Assembly: GCA_002320665.1 (NCBI GenBank)
Contig: DCKO01000107.1
Span: 1 to 17,070 of the forward strand
DNA from: Micavibrio sp. UBA1672
Lineage (GTDB): Bacteria; Pseudomonadota; Alphaproteobacteria; Micavibrionales; Micavibrionaceae
Length of the DNA stretch: 17,070 nucleotides
Direction: 5' to 3'
Below the pieces are notes generated by a model. That model worked only from the letters and a program-made list of their open reading frames with translations, did not search any database and was not told the DNA's origin. The translations under genes were made by a program, and so were the position numbers. Positions 1 to 7,693 of the stretch are shown piece by piece (position 1 is the first letter of the stretch; every line of letters begins with the position of its first letter).

Positions 1-1306
1 AATTAACGAAGAAATGAAACTTGCTTGTGTTGAAGCTATTGCGGCTCTAGCGCGTAAAGAAGCAGTGGCCGAAGTGGCAGCGGTTTATAGTGATGAACAC
101 CTCCAGTTTGGTCGTGACTACCTTATTCCAAAGCCATTTGATCCACGCCTGATTGTTGATCTTCCTGTTGCTGTTGCAAAAGCAGCTATGGAATCCGGCG
201 TTGCTACACGTCCGATTGAGGACTTCGAAGCTTATGAACACAAGCTGCAGCAATACTTCTTCCGTTCACAGCTTGTTATGCGCCCTGTGTACTCGCGCGC
301 TCAAGAAGCACCAAAACGTGTTGTTTTCTGTGAAGGTGAAGAGGAGCGTGTTCTTCAGGCTACACAAATTGTTCTCGATGAAAATCTAGCTAAGCCAATT
401 ATTATCGGTCGTAAAGATGTTGTGGCGGAGCGTATTAAGCGTTTGGGCTTACGCATGAATCCAGATAAAGATTTGGAAATTGTTGACCCGCAGAATGATA
501 CTCGTTACCGCGATTACTGGGAAACCTATCATGAAATTATGGATCGTCGTGGTGTAACGCCCGAAGATGCAAAAACAATTTTGCGTACAAATACAACGGT
601 TATCGGATCATTGATGGTCTATAAAGATGCGGCTGATGCTGTAATCTGTGGTACAATCGGTCAATATCACGGACATTTGAGAGATATTAAGGATATCATA
701 GGTTTGAAACCAGGTGTAGAAACACCTGCCGCCCTTAGTCCTTTATTGATTTCTCGTGGTTCCTATTTCTTCTGTGATACACAGATTAACCCGAACCCAA
801 GCATTGCCCAGATCTCAGAGATGACTTTATTAGCCGCCGAAGAAGTTAGACGTTTTGGTATCAAGCCACGTGTGGCATTGCTTTCCCATTCTAATTTTGG
901 AACAAGCGATTGTGAATCTGCCGCTAAAATGCGCGCTGCTTATGAAGATATTCACCGCCGTGACCCTGAATTGGAAATTGATGGTGAGATGCAAGCTGAT
1001 GCAGCCCTAATAGACACTGTGAGGCAACGCGTTATGCCGAATTCAAAACTTACAGGTCAGGCTAACTTGTTTATCATGCCGAATGTTGAATCTGCTAACA
1101 TTGCCTTTAATATGGTAAAGACTTTCTCAGACGGTGTTAGTATAGGCCCTCTGTTGCTTGGTGCATCACGTCCGGCACATATTCTAACGCCCGCAACAAC
1201 AACGCGTGGTATTGTGAATATGACAGCCCTTGCAACAGTAGGCGCTCAGATCTTTGAAGATACAATGACAGATAATGTCACACACCGTTTGGTACGTAGC
1301 GCCTGA
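1..1306 (+). CDS. maeB: NADP-dependent malic enzyme with C-terminal phosphotransacetylase-like domain (3' part)
   Basis: Oxidative decarboxylation of malate to pyruvate, making NADPH; cytoplasmic. The frame is open at the left edge (first full codon at position 2, reading INEEMKLACVEAIAALA), so the start and most of the malic domain lie outside; about 434 of the roughly 750-770 residues usual for this family are present. Fragment residues 1 to about 95 are the end of the malic NAD(P)-binding domain (FGRDYLIPKPFDPRL). From about residue 100 a phosphotransacetylase-like domain follows, with EGEEERVLQA, SHSNFGTSD and, near the end, GPLLLGASRPAHILTP. In this family that domain is regulatory, mediating acetyl-CoA control, and is not known as an active transacetylase. 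The ATG at 14 is an internal methionine, not the start. The gene ends in TGA and converges on the next gene across only 4 bases. Confidence 0.96.
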   Translation, partial: INEEMKLACVEAIAALARKEAVAEVAAVYSDEHLQFGRDYLIPKPFDPRLIVDLPVAVAKAAMESGVATRPIEDFEAYEHKLQQYFFRSQLVMRPVYSRAQEAPKRVVFCEGEEERVLQATQIVLDENLAKPIIIGRKDVVAERIKRLGLRMNPDKDLEIVDPQNDTRYRDYWETYHEIMDRRGVTPEDAKTILRTNTTVIGSLMVYKDAADAVICGTIGQYHGHLRDIKDIIGLKPGVETPAALSPLLISRGSYFFCDTQINPNPSIAQISEMTLLAAEEVRRFGIKPRVALLSHSNFGTSDCESAAKMRAAYEDIHRRDPELEIDGEMQADAALIDTVRQRVMPNSKLTGQANLFIMPNVESANIAFNMVKTFSDGVSIGPLLLGASRPAHILTPATTTRGIVNMTALATVGAQIFEDTMTDNVTHRLVRSA

Positions 1307-1310
1307 TTTA

Positions 1311-2081
1311 TTAAGGACCTCTTTCTTCCAGAATATAATCTTGCTGCACATATTCAACATTAGAATAAGATGAGACTTTCTGTATAAGTCTCATCAGTTC
1401 TTCTTGATTTTCTATAGAAACTTCTATGCGAACTAAAATATCAGGAACATGTGATATTACTCTTCCGTTAATCTTTCTGGCGAGTTTTTCCATTTTTTTA
1501 TAAGACGTATTTTCTTTAAACCCTATAATTATTGTTTTCATATGAAATGTAGCGATATTACTTTTGTTAAGGCTTTCATCACTATCTGAATGAATAATAT
1601 CTATTGGCTGACTGCTTTTTTTAATTTTTAAATTTGGCATAGGCAAAAATATTGAAAAGGGTTTTTCTTCTCTAGATATATAACAGTCTCTAAATGCCTT
1701 AAACTGAGTTTTTTCCTTTTTATGCTTGGTCAGCCTTAAAAAATCATCATAAGAGATACGCCCTGCCCTGTCTCTTTGGCCATCCTTAAAGCAATAAACA
1801 CAAGCATCGCCAAAAATACGTTCATATTTCCCATCTATATTTTTTTCCTGAATTTCTTGTTCAGACAGATAAGATACTTTTTGATCTGGATTATAAGTTT
1901 CCCAACAATTATCCATAGAGTTTACGATGCCATCATTATCTGCGTCATCAAGATAGCGAGGGCCAGAATTTATGTAGGCTTTTGGATTAATCCAATACAA
2001 GAACTCTTTTGGAAAAAGCCACATAGTACCTACAGAACAGGACATAAGAAAAATAATCCAGAAATATATGCGCCATTTCAC
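1311..2081 (-). CDS. Anchored orphan protein: TSP3-like calcium motif plus subtilase-propeptide-like (I9-like) domain
   Basis: I do not recognise a named family for the whole 256-residue protein; the role is unknown. It starts with GTG. Residues 1-24 form a hydrophobic export or anchor segment; LMSC with Cys15 could be a lipobox, though Met at -2 is unusual. Residues 45-67 match a thrombospondin type 3 calcium repeat (DDADNDGIVNSMDNC, then NPDQ), and its usual GDAC ending appears at 91-94 after an insertion, so Cys59 and Cys94 may pair. Residues 100-114 (DGQRDRAGRISYDDF) look like a degenerate EF-hand. Residues 181-251 start KTIIIGFKENTSY and end NVEYVQQDYI, the pattern of subtilase N-terminal propeptides with beta-alpha-beta-beta-alpha-beta order. 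No S8 catalytic domain follows; the gene stops and maeB lies beyond. Codons are visibly more AT-rich than in the neighbours. Inference: an exported, calcium-bound stand-alone protease inhibitor or chaperone. Confidence 0.8.
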   Translation of the reverse strand: MKWRIYFWIIFLMSCSVGTMWLFPKEFLYWINPKAYINSGPRYLDDADNDGIVNSMDNCWETYNPDQKVSYLSEQEIQEKNIDGKYERIFGDACVYCFKDGQRDRAGRISYDDFLRLTKHKKEKTQFKAFRDCYISREEKPFSIFLPMPNLKIKKSSQPIDIIHSDSDESLNKSNIATFHMKTIIIGFKENTSYKKMEKLARKINGRVISHVPDILVRIEVSIENQEELMRLIQKVSSYSNVEYVQQDYILEERGP

Positions 2082-2145
2082 TTACTTTATCCGATCATTT
2101 TTTTTAAAGATGACACACCAAGAGTAAAACAACTGTAGTTAAAAT

Positions 2146-2151
2146 ATTATA
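2146..2151 (-). promoter_or_regulatory. Possible -10 element for the orphan 1311-2081 gene
   Basis: Read on the minus strand this is a perfect TATAAT, which would start a transcript with a leader of about 58 bases before the GTG. No convincing -35 hexamer lies 16-18 bases upstream. The same stretch reads TATTAT at 2145-2150 on the plus strand, so it could equally serve the mgtE direction. AT-rich sequence makes chance matches likely. Confidence 0.3.
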
Positions 2152-2174
2152 AAACTTTTGTCTTACTTACCCAC

Positions 2175-2198
2175 TAGTATCCCTGAACAGGGATGCTA
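2175..2198. repeat. Inverted repeat in the mgtE upstream region (operator or attenuator hairpin)
   Basis: Arms 2175-2185 and 2188-2198 pair over 11 positions with a single T:G (a U:G wobble in RNA). The inner core ATCCCTG / CAGGGAT is perfect, with AA between. Its right end overlaps the TG of the extended -10 element at 2194-2202, the classic position for a repressor operator. Alternatively, if transcription starts further upstream, the RNA would form a hairpin followed after a few bases by a run of five T (2205-2209), resembling an intrinsic terminator or attenuator in the mgtE leader. Which of these is true cannot be decided from sequence. Confidence 0.65.
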
Positions 2199-2202
2199 TT
2201 AT
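2194..2202 (+). promoter_or_regulatory. Extended -10 promoter of mgtE
   Basis: TGCTATTAT fits the extended -10 pattern TGnTATAAT with one mismatch. No good -35 hexamer is present, as is common with extended -10 promoters. Transcription would begin near 2209, giving a leader of about 39 bases before the ATG at 2248. The preceding inverted repeat overlaps this element. Confidence 0.5.
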
Positions 2203-2247
2203 GCTTTTTCTTAATGTATTTAACAATCAAGATCAGAGATTCCGTAA

Positions 2248-3666
2248 ATGGGAAAAGCACAGGAAAAAGAGCCGGAAGAGCTGGAAAAACAGGATGATGC
2301 CTCTGCCGTTTCAGAAGAAACATCTGTGCACTTGACTGATGAAGAGATCAATGACGTTGTCGGCGCACTGAAGGCCGAAGATTCTGATGTTGTGCATTCT
2401 GCCCTAGATGAGTTAGGACCAGCAGACATTGCAGAGCTTATTGAAAAAATCAAGCAAGAAGACCGTAATACCCTTATACAATTATATAGTGATGCGCTTG
2501 ACCCCTCAGTTTTTACAGAGATGGATACAGAGCTTATTCGCCTGACTCTCTCGGAAATGCCTGCCCTACAAATTGCAGAGATGATTTCTGATTTGGAAAC
2601 AGATGATGCACTCCTTTTGATTGAGCCTCTTCATCCAACATTACAAAAGGAAGTTTTACGCAATCTTTCGCATCAGACACGTACCGCTATGGAAGAAGGC
2701 TTGAGCTTCCCAGAGGATAGTGCAGGCCGTTTGATGCGCCGTGAAATGGTTGCTATCCCTGAATTCTGGACAATAGGTAAAACTATCGATTATTTACGCT
2801 CAGTCAGCGATGAGTTACCGGAGGATTTCTTTGATGTATTTATTATTGATCCTGCCTATCGCCTGAAAGGTGAAATCCCCTTAAGCCGCGTAATCAGCGC
2901 CAAACGTTCAGAAAAAATTATGGACCTGAACTTGCGGGAGCCACACCCTATTCCAGCGGACATGGATCAGGAAGATGTTGCTCACCTTTTCCGGCGCGAG
3001 AATATCGTATCCGCACCAGTGGTTGACGAGAATAATCGCCTGATAGGAACAATTACAATTGATGACGTGGTTGATGTTATCGACAAGGAGGCACAAGAAG
3101 ACTTGCTACGCCTTGTTGGTGTGGATCAGGGAGATTTATACCGCGCCGTTATTTCTACGGCTAGCGCTCGCTTTAGATGGCTATTCATCAATCTCTTGAC
3201 TGCTATTTTTGCGTCAATTGTGATTTCCTTTTTTGATGCCACCATTGAACAGATTGTGGCCTTGGCGATTTTGATGCCGATTGTTGCTTCCATGGGTGGA
3301 AATGCCGGAACGCAAGCTTTGACAGTTGCCGTGCGTGCGATTGCCACTCATCAGCTATCTGGAACAAATACAATGAGGGTTATCTGGAAAGAAACATTGG
3401 TTGGTGCGATTAACGGTGTCTTATTTGCTGTTATTACCGGCTTAACGGCTGCATTCTGGTTTTCATCTGCTACACTAGGAATGGTAATTGCCTCAGCTAT
3501 GATTATAAACTTACTAGTAGCAGGATTATTTGGCGCAGGAATCCCTATTGTGCTCAATACTATGGGCAGTGATCCGGCTGTTTCTTCAACGGTTTTACTG
3601 ACGACCATAACCGATGTTGTTGGATTTCTGGCCTTTTTGGGGCTAGCTGCACTTTTCCTAATATAG
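2248..3666 (+). CDS. mgtE: Magnesium transporter MgtE
   Basis: Inner-membrane Mg2+ channel/transporter, gated by cytoplasmic Mg2+ bound at the interface of its soluble domains. The 472 residues show the whole architecture: an acidic N-terminus (1-35), the MgtE N superhelical domain (about 36-140), a CBS pair (about 155-280, opening with FPEDSAGRLMRREMV and ending IGTITIDDVVDVID), a plug-helix region (about 282-305), and the five-helix membrane domain (about 308-472). The family signature GGNAGTQ is at 350-356, SDPA at 441-444, and the pore aspartate in TDVVGF at Asp456. An in-frame TAA sits immediately before the ATG, so no earlier start in this frame is possible. The ribosome binding site is weak. 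The gene is monocistronic or leads weakly into the acetyltransferase 83 bases downstream. Confidence 0.96.
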   Translation: MGKAQEKEPEELEKQDDASAVSEETSVHLTDEEINDVVGALKAEDSDVVHSALDELGPADIAELIEKIKQEDRNTLIQLYSDALDPSVFTEMDTELIRLTLSEMPALQIAEMISDLETDDALLLIEPLHPTLQKEVLRNLSHQTRTAMEEGLSFPEDSAGRLMRREMVAIPEFWTIGKTIDYLRSVSDELPEDFFDVFIIDPAYRLKGEIPLSRVISAKRSEKIMDLNLREPHPIPADMDQEDVAHLFRRENIVSAPVVDENNRLIGTITIDDVVDVIDKEAQEDLLRLVGVDQGDLYRAVISTASARFRWLFINLLTAIFASIVISFFDATIEQIVALAILMPIVASMGGNAGTQALTVAVRAIATHQLSGTNTMRVIWKETLVGAINGVLFAVITGLTAAFWFSSATLGMVIASAMIINLLVAGLFGAGIPIVLNTMGSDPAVSSTVLLTTITDVVGFLAFLGLAALFLI

Positions 3667-3707
3667 TCATAACATCCATAAGGAAATATTTGAATTTACT
3701 TATAAAA

Positions 3708-3713
3708 TATAAT
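3708..3713 (+). promoter_or_regulatory. Possible -10 element for the GNAT gene
   Basis: A perfect TATAAT in the 83-base gap after mgtE, about 36 bases before the ATG at 3750. TTGAAT at 3690-3695 is too close (12 bases) to pair with it, but lies 17 bases from TATACG at 3713-3718. The region is very AT-rich, so the exact promoter is uncertain. Confidence 0.3.
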
Positions 3714-3749
3714 ATACGTGGTAACTTATATAACGGGTAACGGATAATA

Positions 3750-4283
3750 ATGACTGCTGCAAAACTTGAAAAACCAAGCCTTGAGCATAAGAAAAGCTAT
3801 ATTGAAGCCTTAAGAGAATTTCAGGAAGAAGGTCGCTATACTTTTCTTGATATTCACGATGTTGAAAACAACTTCGAAGATTTCATTGAAAAGGTCAATA
3901 ACGGAAAAAAGCATCTGCATAAGCCCTATGCTGATTGGGTAGAGCCTGTGCCAGAAACAGTTTTATGGCTGGTGAAAGATAATGAATTTATCGGCACACT
4001 CAACATAAGACACCGCCTGAACTGGCATCTGGAAAAATGGGGCGGACATCTTAATTTTATTGTTCGACCGTCAATGCGCGGAAAAGGATTTGGAAAGAAA
4101 CTTTTACAAAAAGCCATGCCCTATATCTCAAGCCTTGGTATAGACCGCGCACTTATAACGCTTGACCCAGCGGACAAATCCGCGAATAAGATTGTTCAAT
4201 TTTGCGGTGCAAAGCTGGAAGATACCCTTCCTGCCACAGATAAATTTCCGGCAAGAAACAGATATTGGCTGGATTGTACCTAA
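3750..4283 (+). CDS. GNAT-family N-acetyltransferase (COG3981-like)
   Basis: Transfers an acetyl group from acetyl-CoA to an amine; the substrate cannot be told from sequence. The 177 residues carry the GNAT acetyl-CoA pyrophosphate-binding motif at 105-118 (VRPSMRGKGFGKKL, containing Arg110-x-x-Gly113-x-Gly115). The preceding strand, with IGTLNIRHRL at 81-90 and WGGHLNFIVRPS at 97-108, is the pattern of predicted acetyltransferases in COG3981. The late segment from 135 to 155 (LITLDPADKSANKIVQFCGA) matches the usual end of the fold. The start codon lacks a clear Shine-Dalgarno sequence. A 27-base gap separates it from the penicillin-binding protein gene, which has its own promoter, so a functional link to cell wall or magnesium genes is not established. 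Confidence 0.85.
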   Translation: MTAAKLEKPSLEHKKSYIEALREFQEEGRYTFLDIHDVENNFEDFIEKVNNGKKHLHKPYADWVEPVPETVLWLVKDNEFIGTLNIRHRLNWHLEKWGGHLNFIVRPSMRGKGFGKKLLQKAMPYISSLGIDRALITLDPADKSANKIVQFCGAKLEDTLPATDKFPARNRYWLDCT

Positions 4284-4304
4284 GATAAAATCAGGCTATA
4301 TAAT
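4274..4304 (+). promoter_or_regulatory. Promoter of the PBP1A gene, placed for a leaderless transcript
   Basis: A perfect TATAAT lies at 4299-4304, and the expected start site, 7 bases on, is 4311, exactly the A of the ATG. A weak -35, TTGTAC, is at 4274-4279 with a long 19-base spacer (17 if TATATA at 4297-4302 is used). No Shine-Dalgarno sequence lies at normal distance, as expected for a leaderless mRNA. Confidence 0.5.
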
Positions 4305-4310
4305 ATAGTC

Positions 4311-6287
4311 ATGGCAAAGACAAAATCCAAAAAGTCTAAAAAAGACCCTAAAACTCCAGCCAAGAAAGAGACCAAGAAAAAACGTTCATGGTCTTTGTTT
4401 TGCCTGAAGTGGATATTTATCCTCGGCATATGGGCTGGAATTGGTCTTGGTTTTATTTTGGCATGGTATGCTCAAGACTTGCCGAATATAGCAAAAACCG
4501 CCAGCTTTGAGCGACAACCTGCCATTATTATCAAAGCCTCCAATGGCATAGAAATAGCGCGTTATGGCGAGCTAAAAGGCACTACAGTCAGCATTGATCA
4601 AATGCCCCCCTATTTGATTAAAGCCGTGATGGCAATTGAAGACCGAAGATTTTATGATCATCCAGGCCTAGACCTGTTAGGTATCGCTCGCGCCATGGCG
4701 GTTAATATTTCAAAGGGTCGCTTTGCCCAAGGTGGCTCGACGATCACGCAGCAACTCGCGAAAAACCTTTTTCTGACCCATGACCGAACCATAAAACGCA
4801 AAATTCAAGAAGCTATGCTGGCTATATGGCTAGAACATGAGCTTAGTAAAGATGAAATTTTAAGCGCCTATCTCAACCGCGTCTATCTCGGGGCGGGTGT
4901 TTACGGCGTAGAAGCAGCCTCTAAGGTTTATTTTGAAAAAGATGTCCGTAATATAAACTTGCAAGAAGCTGCTATTTTAGCTGGCCTTCTAAAGGCACCA
5001 TCGCGTTATTCTCCTGCTCATAATCCCAAACTGGCTCAGGAGCGAGCCAAAGTGGTTTTAGCAGCTATGGTAGATGCCGGATATATTACCGAGCAGGAAA
5101 AGAACAAACCTTTTTCTGCCCTGCCAACGCCAAAGCAAAAACCACAGGGTACAAATTCATATCGCTACTTTGCAGATTGGGTCGTTGACGGTTTGCCGGA
5201 TTTGGTTGGTACGCCGGATATGGACTTGATCGTTGAAACAACCATGGATCCGGATTTACAAAAATCTGCCGAGGCCGCCTTAATCAAAGCTCTGATTGAA
5301 AATGGTGAGACCATGACTGTAAAGCAAGGAGCCATACTAAGCTTGCAGGCGGATGGAGCGGTTGTGGCTATGATTGGAGGGCGCAATTATCAGCAAAGCC
5401 AGTTTAACCGCGTGACCCAAGCGGTGCGCTCTCCCGGTTCATCATTCAAGCCGTTCCTTTACCTCACGGCGCTAGAGCAAGGGATGACGCCGGATGCCCC
5501 CATTTTAGATGCCCCGATTGAAGAAGGCGAATACCGCCCGAAGAATTATGCTGATAAATATTTTGGGAACGTCACTTTGGAAACTGCACTGGGCGCTTCC
5601 ATGAATACGGCGGCGGTACGCCTAATGCAGCAAACAGGCGTTGGGCCAGTGCGCGAGAAAGCCAGAAAACTTGGTATTATTTCCGATCTGGAGCATGATC
5701 TTTCCTTAGCTTTGGGAAGCTCCGGCGTTTCAGTTCTGGAAATGGGTTTGGCCTATGCGGCGATTGCCAATGGCGGTTACCGCGTTTACCCCTATGGCAT
5801 CAAACGCATTACCAATGCCGAAGGACGTGTTCTCTATCAAAGAAAACCTATCAAGAGCCGCTACCGTGTGGCAGATGCTTATGCTGTGGCCGATTTACAA
5901 AAAATGATGCGCACCGTCGTAGAACAAGGCACAGGAAGACGCGCCAAAATACAAGGATTAGAGATCGCTGGAAAGACAGGCACATCACAAGATAGCCGCG
6001 ATGCATGGTTTATCGGTTTTACAGATGCGCTTGTGATGGCAGTCTGGCTTGGTAATGATGATAATAGCCCAATGAACGGTGTTACTGGTGGCAATCTGCC
6101 TGCTAGTATTTGGCGCGAGATCATGGCCCCGAATTATAACCGCTTTGAGGCGATCAATTTTGGAACTCCACCAGAGCTCCGCAATCAGGATAGTAGTTTT
6201 AGTAACCTTATTGGCTCATTGCTAGGCGGCGGACAAGAACGCCAAAACAAGCGCCAAGGCGGTGATTTCTCTAATTTGAATGATTAG
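4311..6287 (+). CDS. mrcA: Class A penicillin-binding protein 1A (glycosyltransferase/transpeptidase)
   Basis: Bifunctional peptidoglycan synthase of the inner membrane, acting in the periplasm. A lysine-rich cytoplasmic tail (1-26) precedes one membrane helix (about 29-52). The GT51 domain (about 85-260) has catalytic Glu110 in EDRRFYDH, GGSTITQQLAKN at 141-152, and the second glutamate Glu167 in RKIQEA. The transpeptidase domain (about 335-605) has all three motifs: SSFK with nucleophile Ser377, SMN at 430-432, and KTGT at 555-558. At 658 residues it is shorter than E. coli PBP1a (about 850): there is little room between the two catalytic domains for the inserted OB-type domain. The tail (620-658) is polar and glycine-rich. 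The gene ends convergently, 2 bases from rnhA. The paralogue name mrcA is by family resemblance; PBP1A-type is the safe call. Confidence 0.95.
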   Translation: MAKTKSKKSKKDPKTPAKKETKKKRSWSLFCLKWIFILGIWAGIGLGFILAWYAQDLPNIAKTASFERQPAIIIKASNGIEIARYGELKGTTVSIDQMPPYLIKAVMAIEDRRFYDHPGLDLLGIARAMAVNISKGRFAQGGSTITQQLAKNLFLTHDRTIKRKIQEAMLAIWLEHELSKDEILSAYLNRVYLGAGVYGVEAASKVYFEKDVRNINLQEAAILAGLLKAPSRYSPAHNPKLAQERAKVVLAAMVDAGYITEQEKNKPFSALPTPKQKPQGTNSYRYFADWVVDGLPDLVGTPDMDLIVETTMDPDLQKSAEAALIKALIENGETMTVKQGAILSLQADGAVVAMIGGRNYQQSQFNRVTQAVRSPGSSFKPFLYLTALEQGMTPDAPILDAPIEEGEYRPKNYADKYFGNVTLETALGASMNTAAVRLMQQTGVGPVREKARKLGIISDLEHDLSLALGSSGVSVLEMGLAYAAIANGGYRVYPYGIKRITNAEGRVLYQRKPIKSRYRVADAYAVADLQKMMRTVVEQGTGRRAKIQGLEIAGKTGTSQDSRDAWFIGFTDALVMAVWLGNDDNSPMNGVTGGNLPASIWREIMAPNYNRFEAINFGTPPELRNQDSSFSNLIGSLLGGGQERQNKRQGGDFSNLND

Positions 6288-6289
6288 AA

Positions 6290-6724
6290 TTAGACTGGAA
6301 TCCCCTGACGTGCCAGTTCATCGGCTTTTTCATTACCGTCATTGCCAGCATGGCCCTTTACCCAGACAAGTTCAATGTCATGATTTTGAATGGCTTTATC
6401 AATTTCTTGCCATAAATCCTGATTTTTAACAGGCTTCTTGGCCGCTGTTTTCCAGTTTTTAGCCTTCCACCCTTCCATCCATTCGGTAATGCCCTGCATA
6501 ACATATTTGCTATCGGTATAGAGAGTCACTTTAGAGCGTTTTTTGAGCGCGTTTAGTGCTTCGATGACCGCCATCATTTCCATGCGGTTATTGGTGGTCT
6601 CAGATTCACCGCCACATAGCTCCTTTTTATGCGCACCGGAAAGCATATAGACGCCCCACCCGCCCGGGCCGGGATTACCGCTGCATGCGCCATCCGTATA
6701 GATTTCGACCTTAGGCAAGCTCAC
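6290..6724 (-). CDS. rnhA: Ribonuclease HI
   Basis: Degrades the RNA strand of RNA-DNA hybrids (R-loops, Okazaki primers) in the cytoplasm. The 144 residues align with the E. coli enzyme with an offset of one: catalytic Asp11 (YTDGACSGNPGPGGWG), Glu49 (NNRMEMMA), Asp71 (YTDSKYV) and Asp135, with His125 in KGHAG. The basic handle region (about 84-100, WKAKNWKTAAKKP) is present. The start is GTG, inside the 3' end of thrB with a 14-base overlap. A good AAGGA ribosome binding site lies 8 bases upstream, within thrB. It is the third gene of ispH-thrB-rnhA. Confidence 0.97.
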   Translation of the reverse strand: MSLPKVEIYTDGACSGNPGPGGWGVYMLSGAHKKELCGGESETTNNRMEMMAVIEALNALKKRSKVTLYTDSKYVMQGITEWMEGWKAKNWKTAAKKPVKNQDLWQEIDKAIQNHDIELVWVKGHAGNDGNEKADELARQGIPV

Positions 6725-7679
6725 GCATCACATCCTTTTCCTGATGAAACGTCAATCGCTTGAGATAAGCGCCCGGATCATGCGGTGTCATTTCCATCGT
6801 CTTGGGATCATAAAGGAAATATTCCTCTAGGCGTGAGACCAATGTCCTAAACACAGCGGCGCGGCATAATATATGGAAGGCCTGTTTTTCCTCTTGGTTC
6901 AAGGGGCGTTCTTCTTCATATCCCTTTATAAAAGCTTCAAATTTTTCTGGCACAAAATTGCTATGTTCATCAAAACACCATGCATTTAAGGTGATCGCCA
7001 GATCAAAGGCATAAAAATCCGTACAGGAGAAATAAAAATCAATAATCGCACTCAAGCGGCCATTATCAAAAAATACATTATCAGGAAAAGCATCGGCGTG
7101 CACCACTCCAGAAGGCAAATTCTGTGGCCAGTTTTCTTGTAAGTAAGAAAGTTCATCTTTCAATAAAATCTGCAATCCGGTTTCAAATTCATCGGCTTGC
7201 CCAGAAATTTTTTTGTAAAGCGCAGAAAAAACGTCAAAACCCATAGAATTTTCACGTGTCTTATAAAATTTATCAGCAATATTGTGCATACGCGCCAAGA
7301 ACGTGCCCATTTGACCGCAGTGCTCCGCACTCAAGTCTTTGACTTTGATATCACTGCCTGTCAGAAAATTGATCAGAATAGCTGGCTGCCCCTGTATTTC
7401 ACCGATATCATTTCCATTCTTATCTTTCATGGCTTGTGGGCATTCAATGCCATTTTCAGCCAAAAACCCCGAAAACTCCAAGAAGAATGGCAAGTCTTTT
7501 TCATTCACACGGCGCGGTTCGAAGATGGTAAGCACATAACGATCTTTGTTGGTAAAGACATGATAATTGGTATTGCTGACCCCTTGTGCAATCCCTTCAA
7601 AGTGCTCAAGCTCGCCCAGATCATAGCCCGCGAGAAAGCCTTTGAGTTGTTCTTCTGTAATTTTGGTATAAACAGCCAT
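6711..7679 (-). CDS. thrB: Homoserine kinase, APH-fold type
   Basis: Phosphorylates homoserine to O-phosphohomoserine, the branch-point step to threonine. At 322 residues it is the aminoglycoside-phosphotransferase-like homoserine kinase found in alphaproteobacteria and pseudomonads, not the GHMP-type ThrB of E. coli. The N-terminus (MAVYTKITEEQLKGFL, then GIAQGVSNTNYHVFT at 29-43, the nucleotide loop) is typical. The Brenner-type catalytic motif is HADAFPDN at 194-201 with catalytic Asp196 and Asn201, followed by IIDFYFSC at 212-219 with metal-binding Asp214. The ATG is the canonical family start, but the 14-base gap from ispH holds no purine-rich binding site, so translation probably depends on coupling to ispH. 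It overlaps rnhA by 14 bases. Confidence 0.95.
   Translation of the reverse strand: MAVYTKITEEQLKGFLAGYDLGELEHFEGIAQGVSNTNYHVFTNKDRYVLTIFEPRRVNEKDLPFFLEFSGFLAENGIECPQAMKDKNGNDIGEIQGQPAILINFLTGSDIKVKDLSAEHCGQMGTFLARMHNIADKFYKTRENSMGFDVFSALYKKISGQADEFETGLQILLKDELSYLQENWPQNLPSGVVHADAFPDNVFFDNGRLSAIIDFYFSCTDFYAFDLAITLNAWCFDEHSNFVPEKFEAFIKGYEEERPLNQEEKQAFHILCRAAVFRTLVSRLEEYFLYDPKTMEMTPHDPGAYLKRLTFHQEKDVMRELA
6733..6738 (-). promoter_or_regulatory. Ribosome binding site of rnhA inside thrB
   Basis: Read on the minus strand it is AAAGGA, 8 bases before the GTG at 6724-6722. It lies wholly within the thrB coding sequence and decides the GTG start, pointing to translational coupling of rnhA to thrB. 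Confidence 0.6.
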
Positions 7680-7693
7680 AAGGAAAAGTTATA

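Noticed and set aside
1311..2081. The propeptide-like gene might be a broken subtilase with its protease domain frameshifted away.
   Set aside because: Downstream of its stop on the minus strand the DNA is intact maeB coding sequence on the other strand, with no trace of the S8 Asp, His or Ser motifs.
1776..2138. Plus-strand open frame of 120 codons.
   Set aside because: Antisense to the orphan gene, which has clear domain motifs; the translated product is low-complexity hydrophobic and lacks a plausible start region.
2082..2247. M-box or other magnesium riboswitch before mgtE.
   Set aside because: The gap is only 166 bases and shows a single simple hairpin, not the multi-helix M-box architecture.
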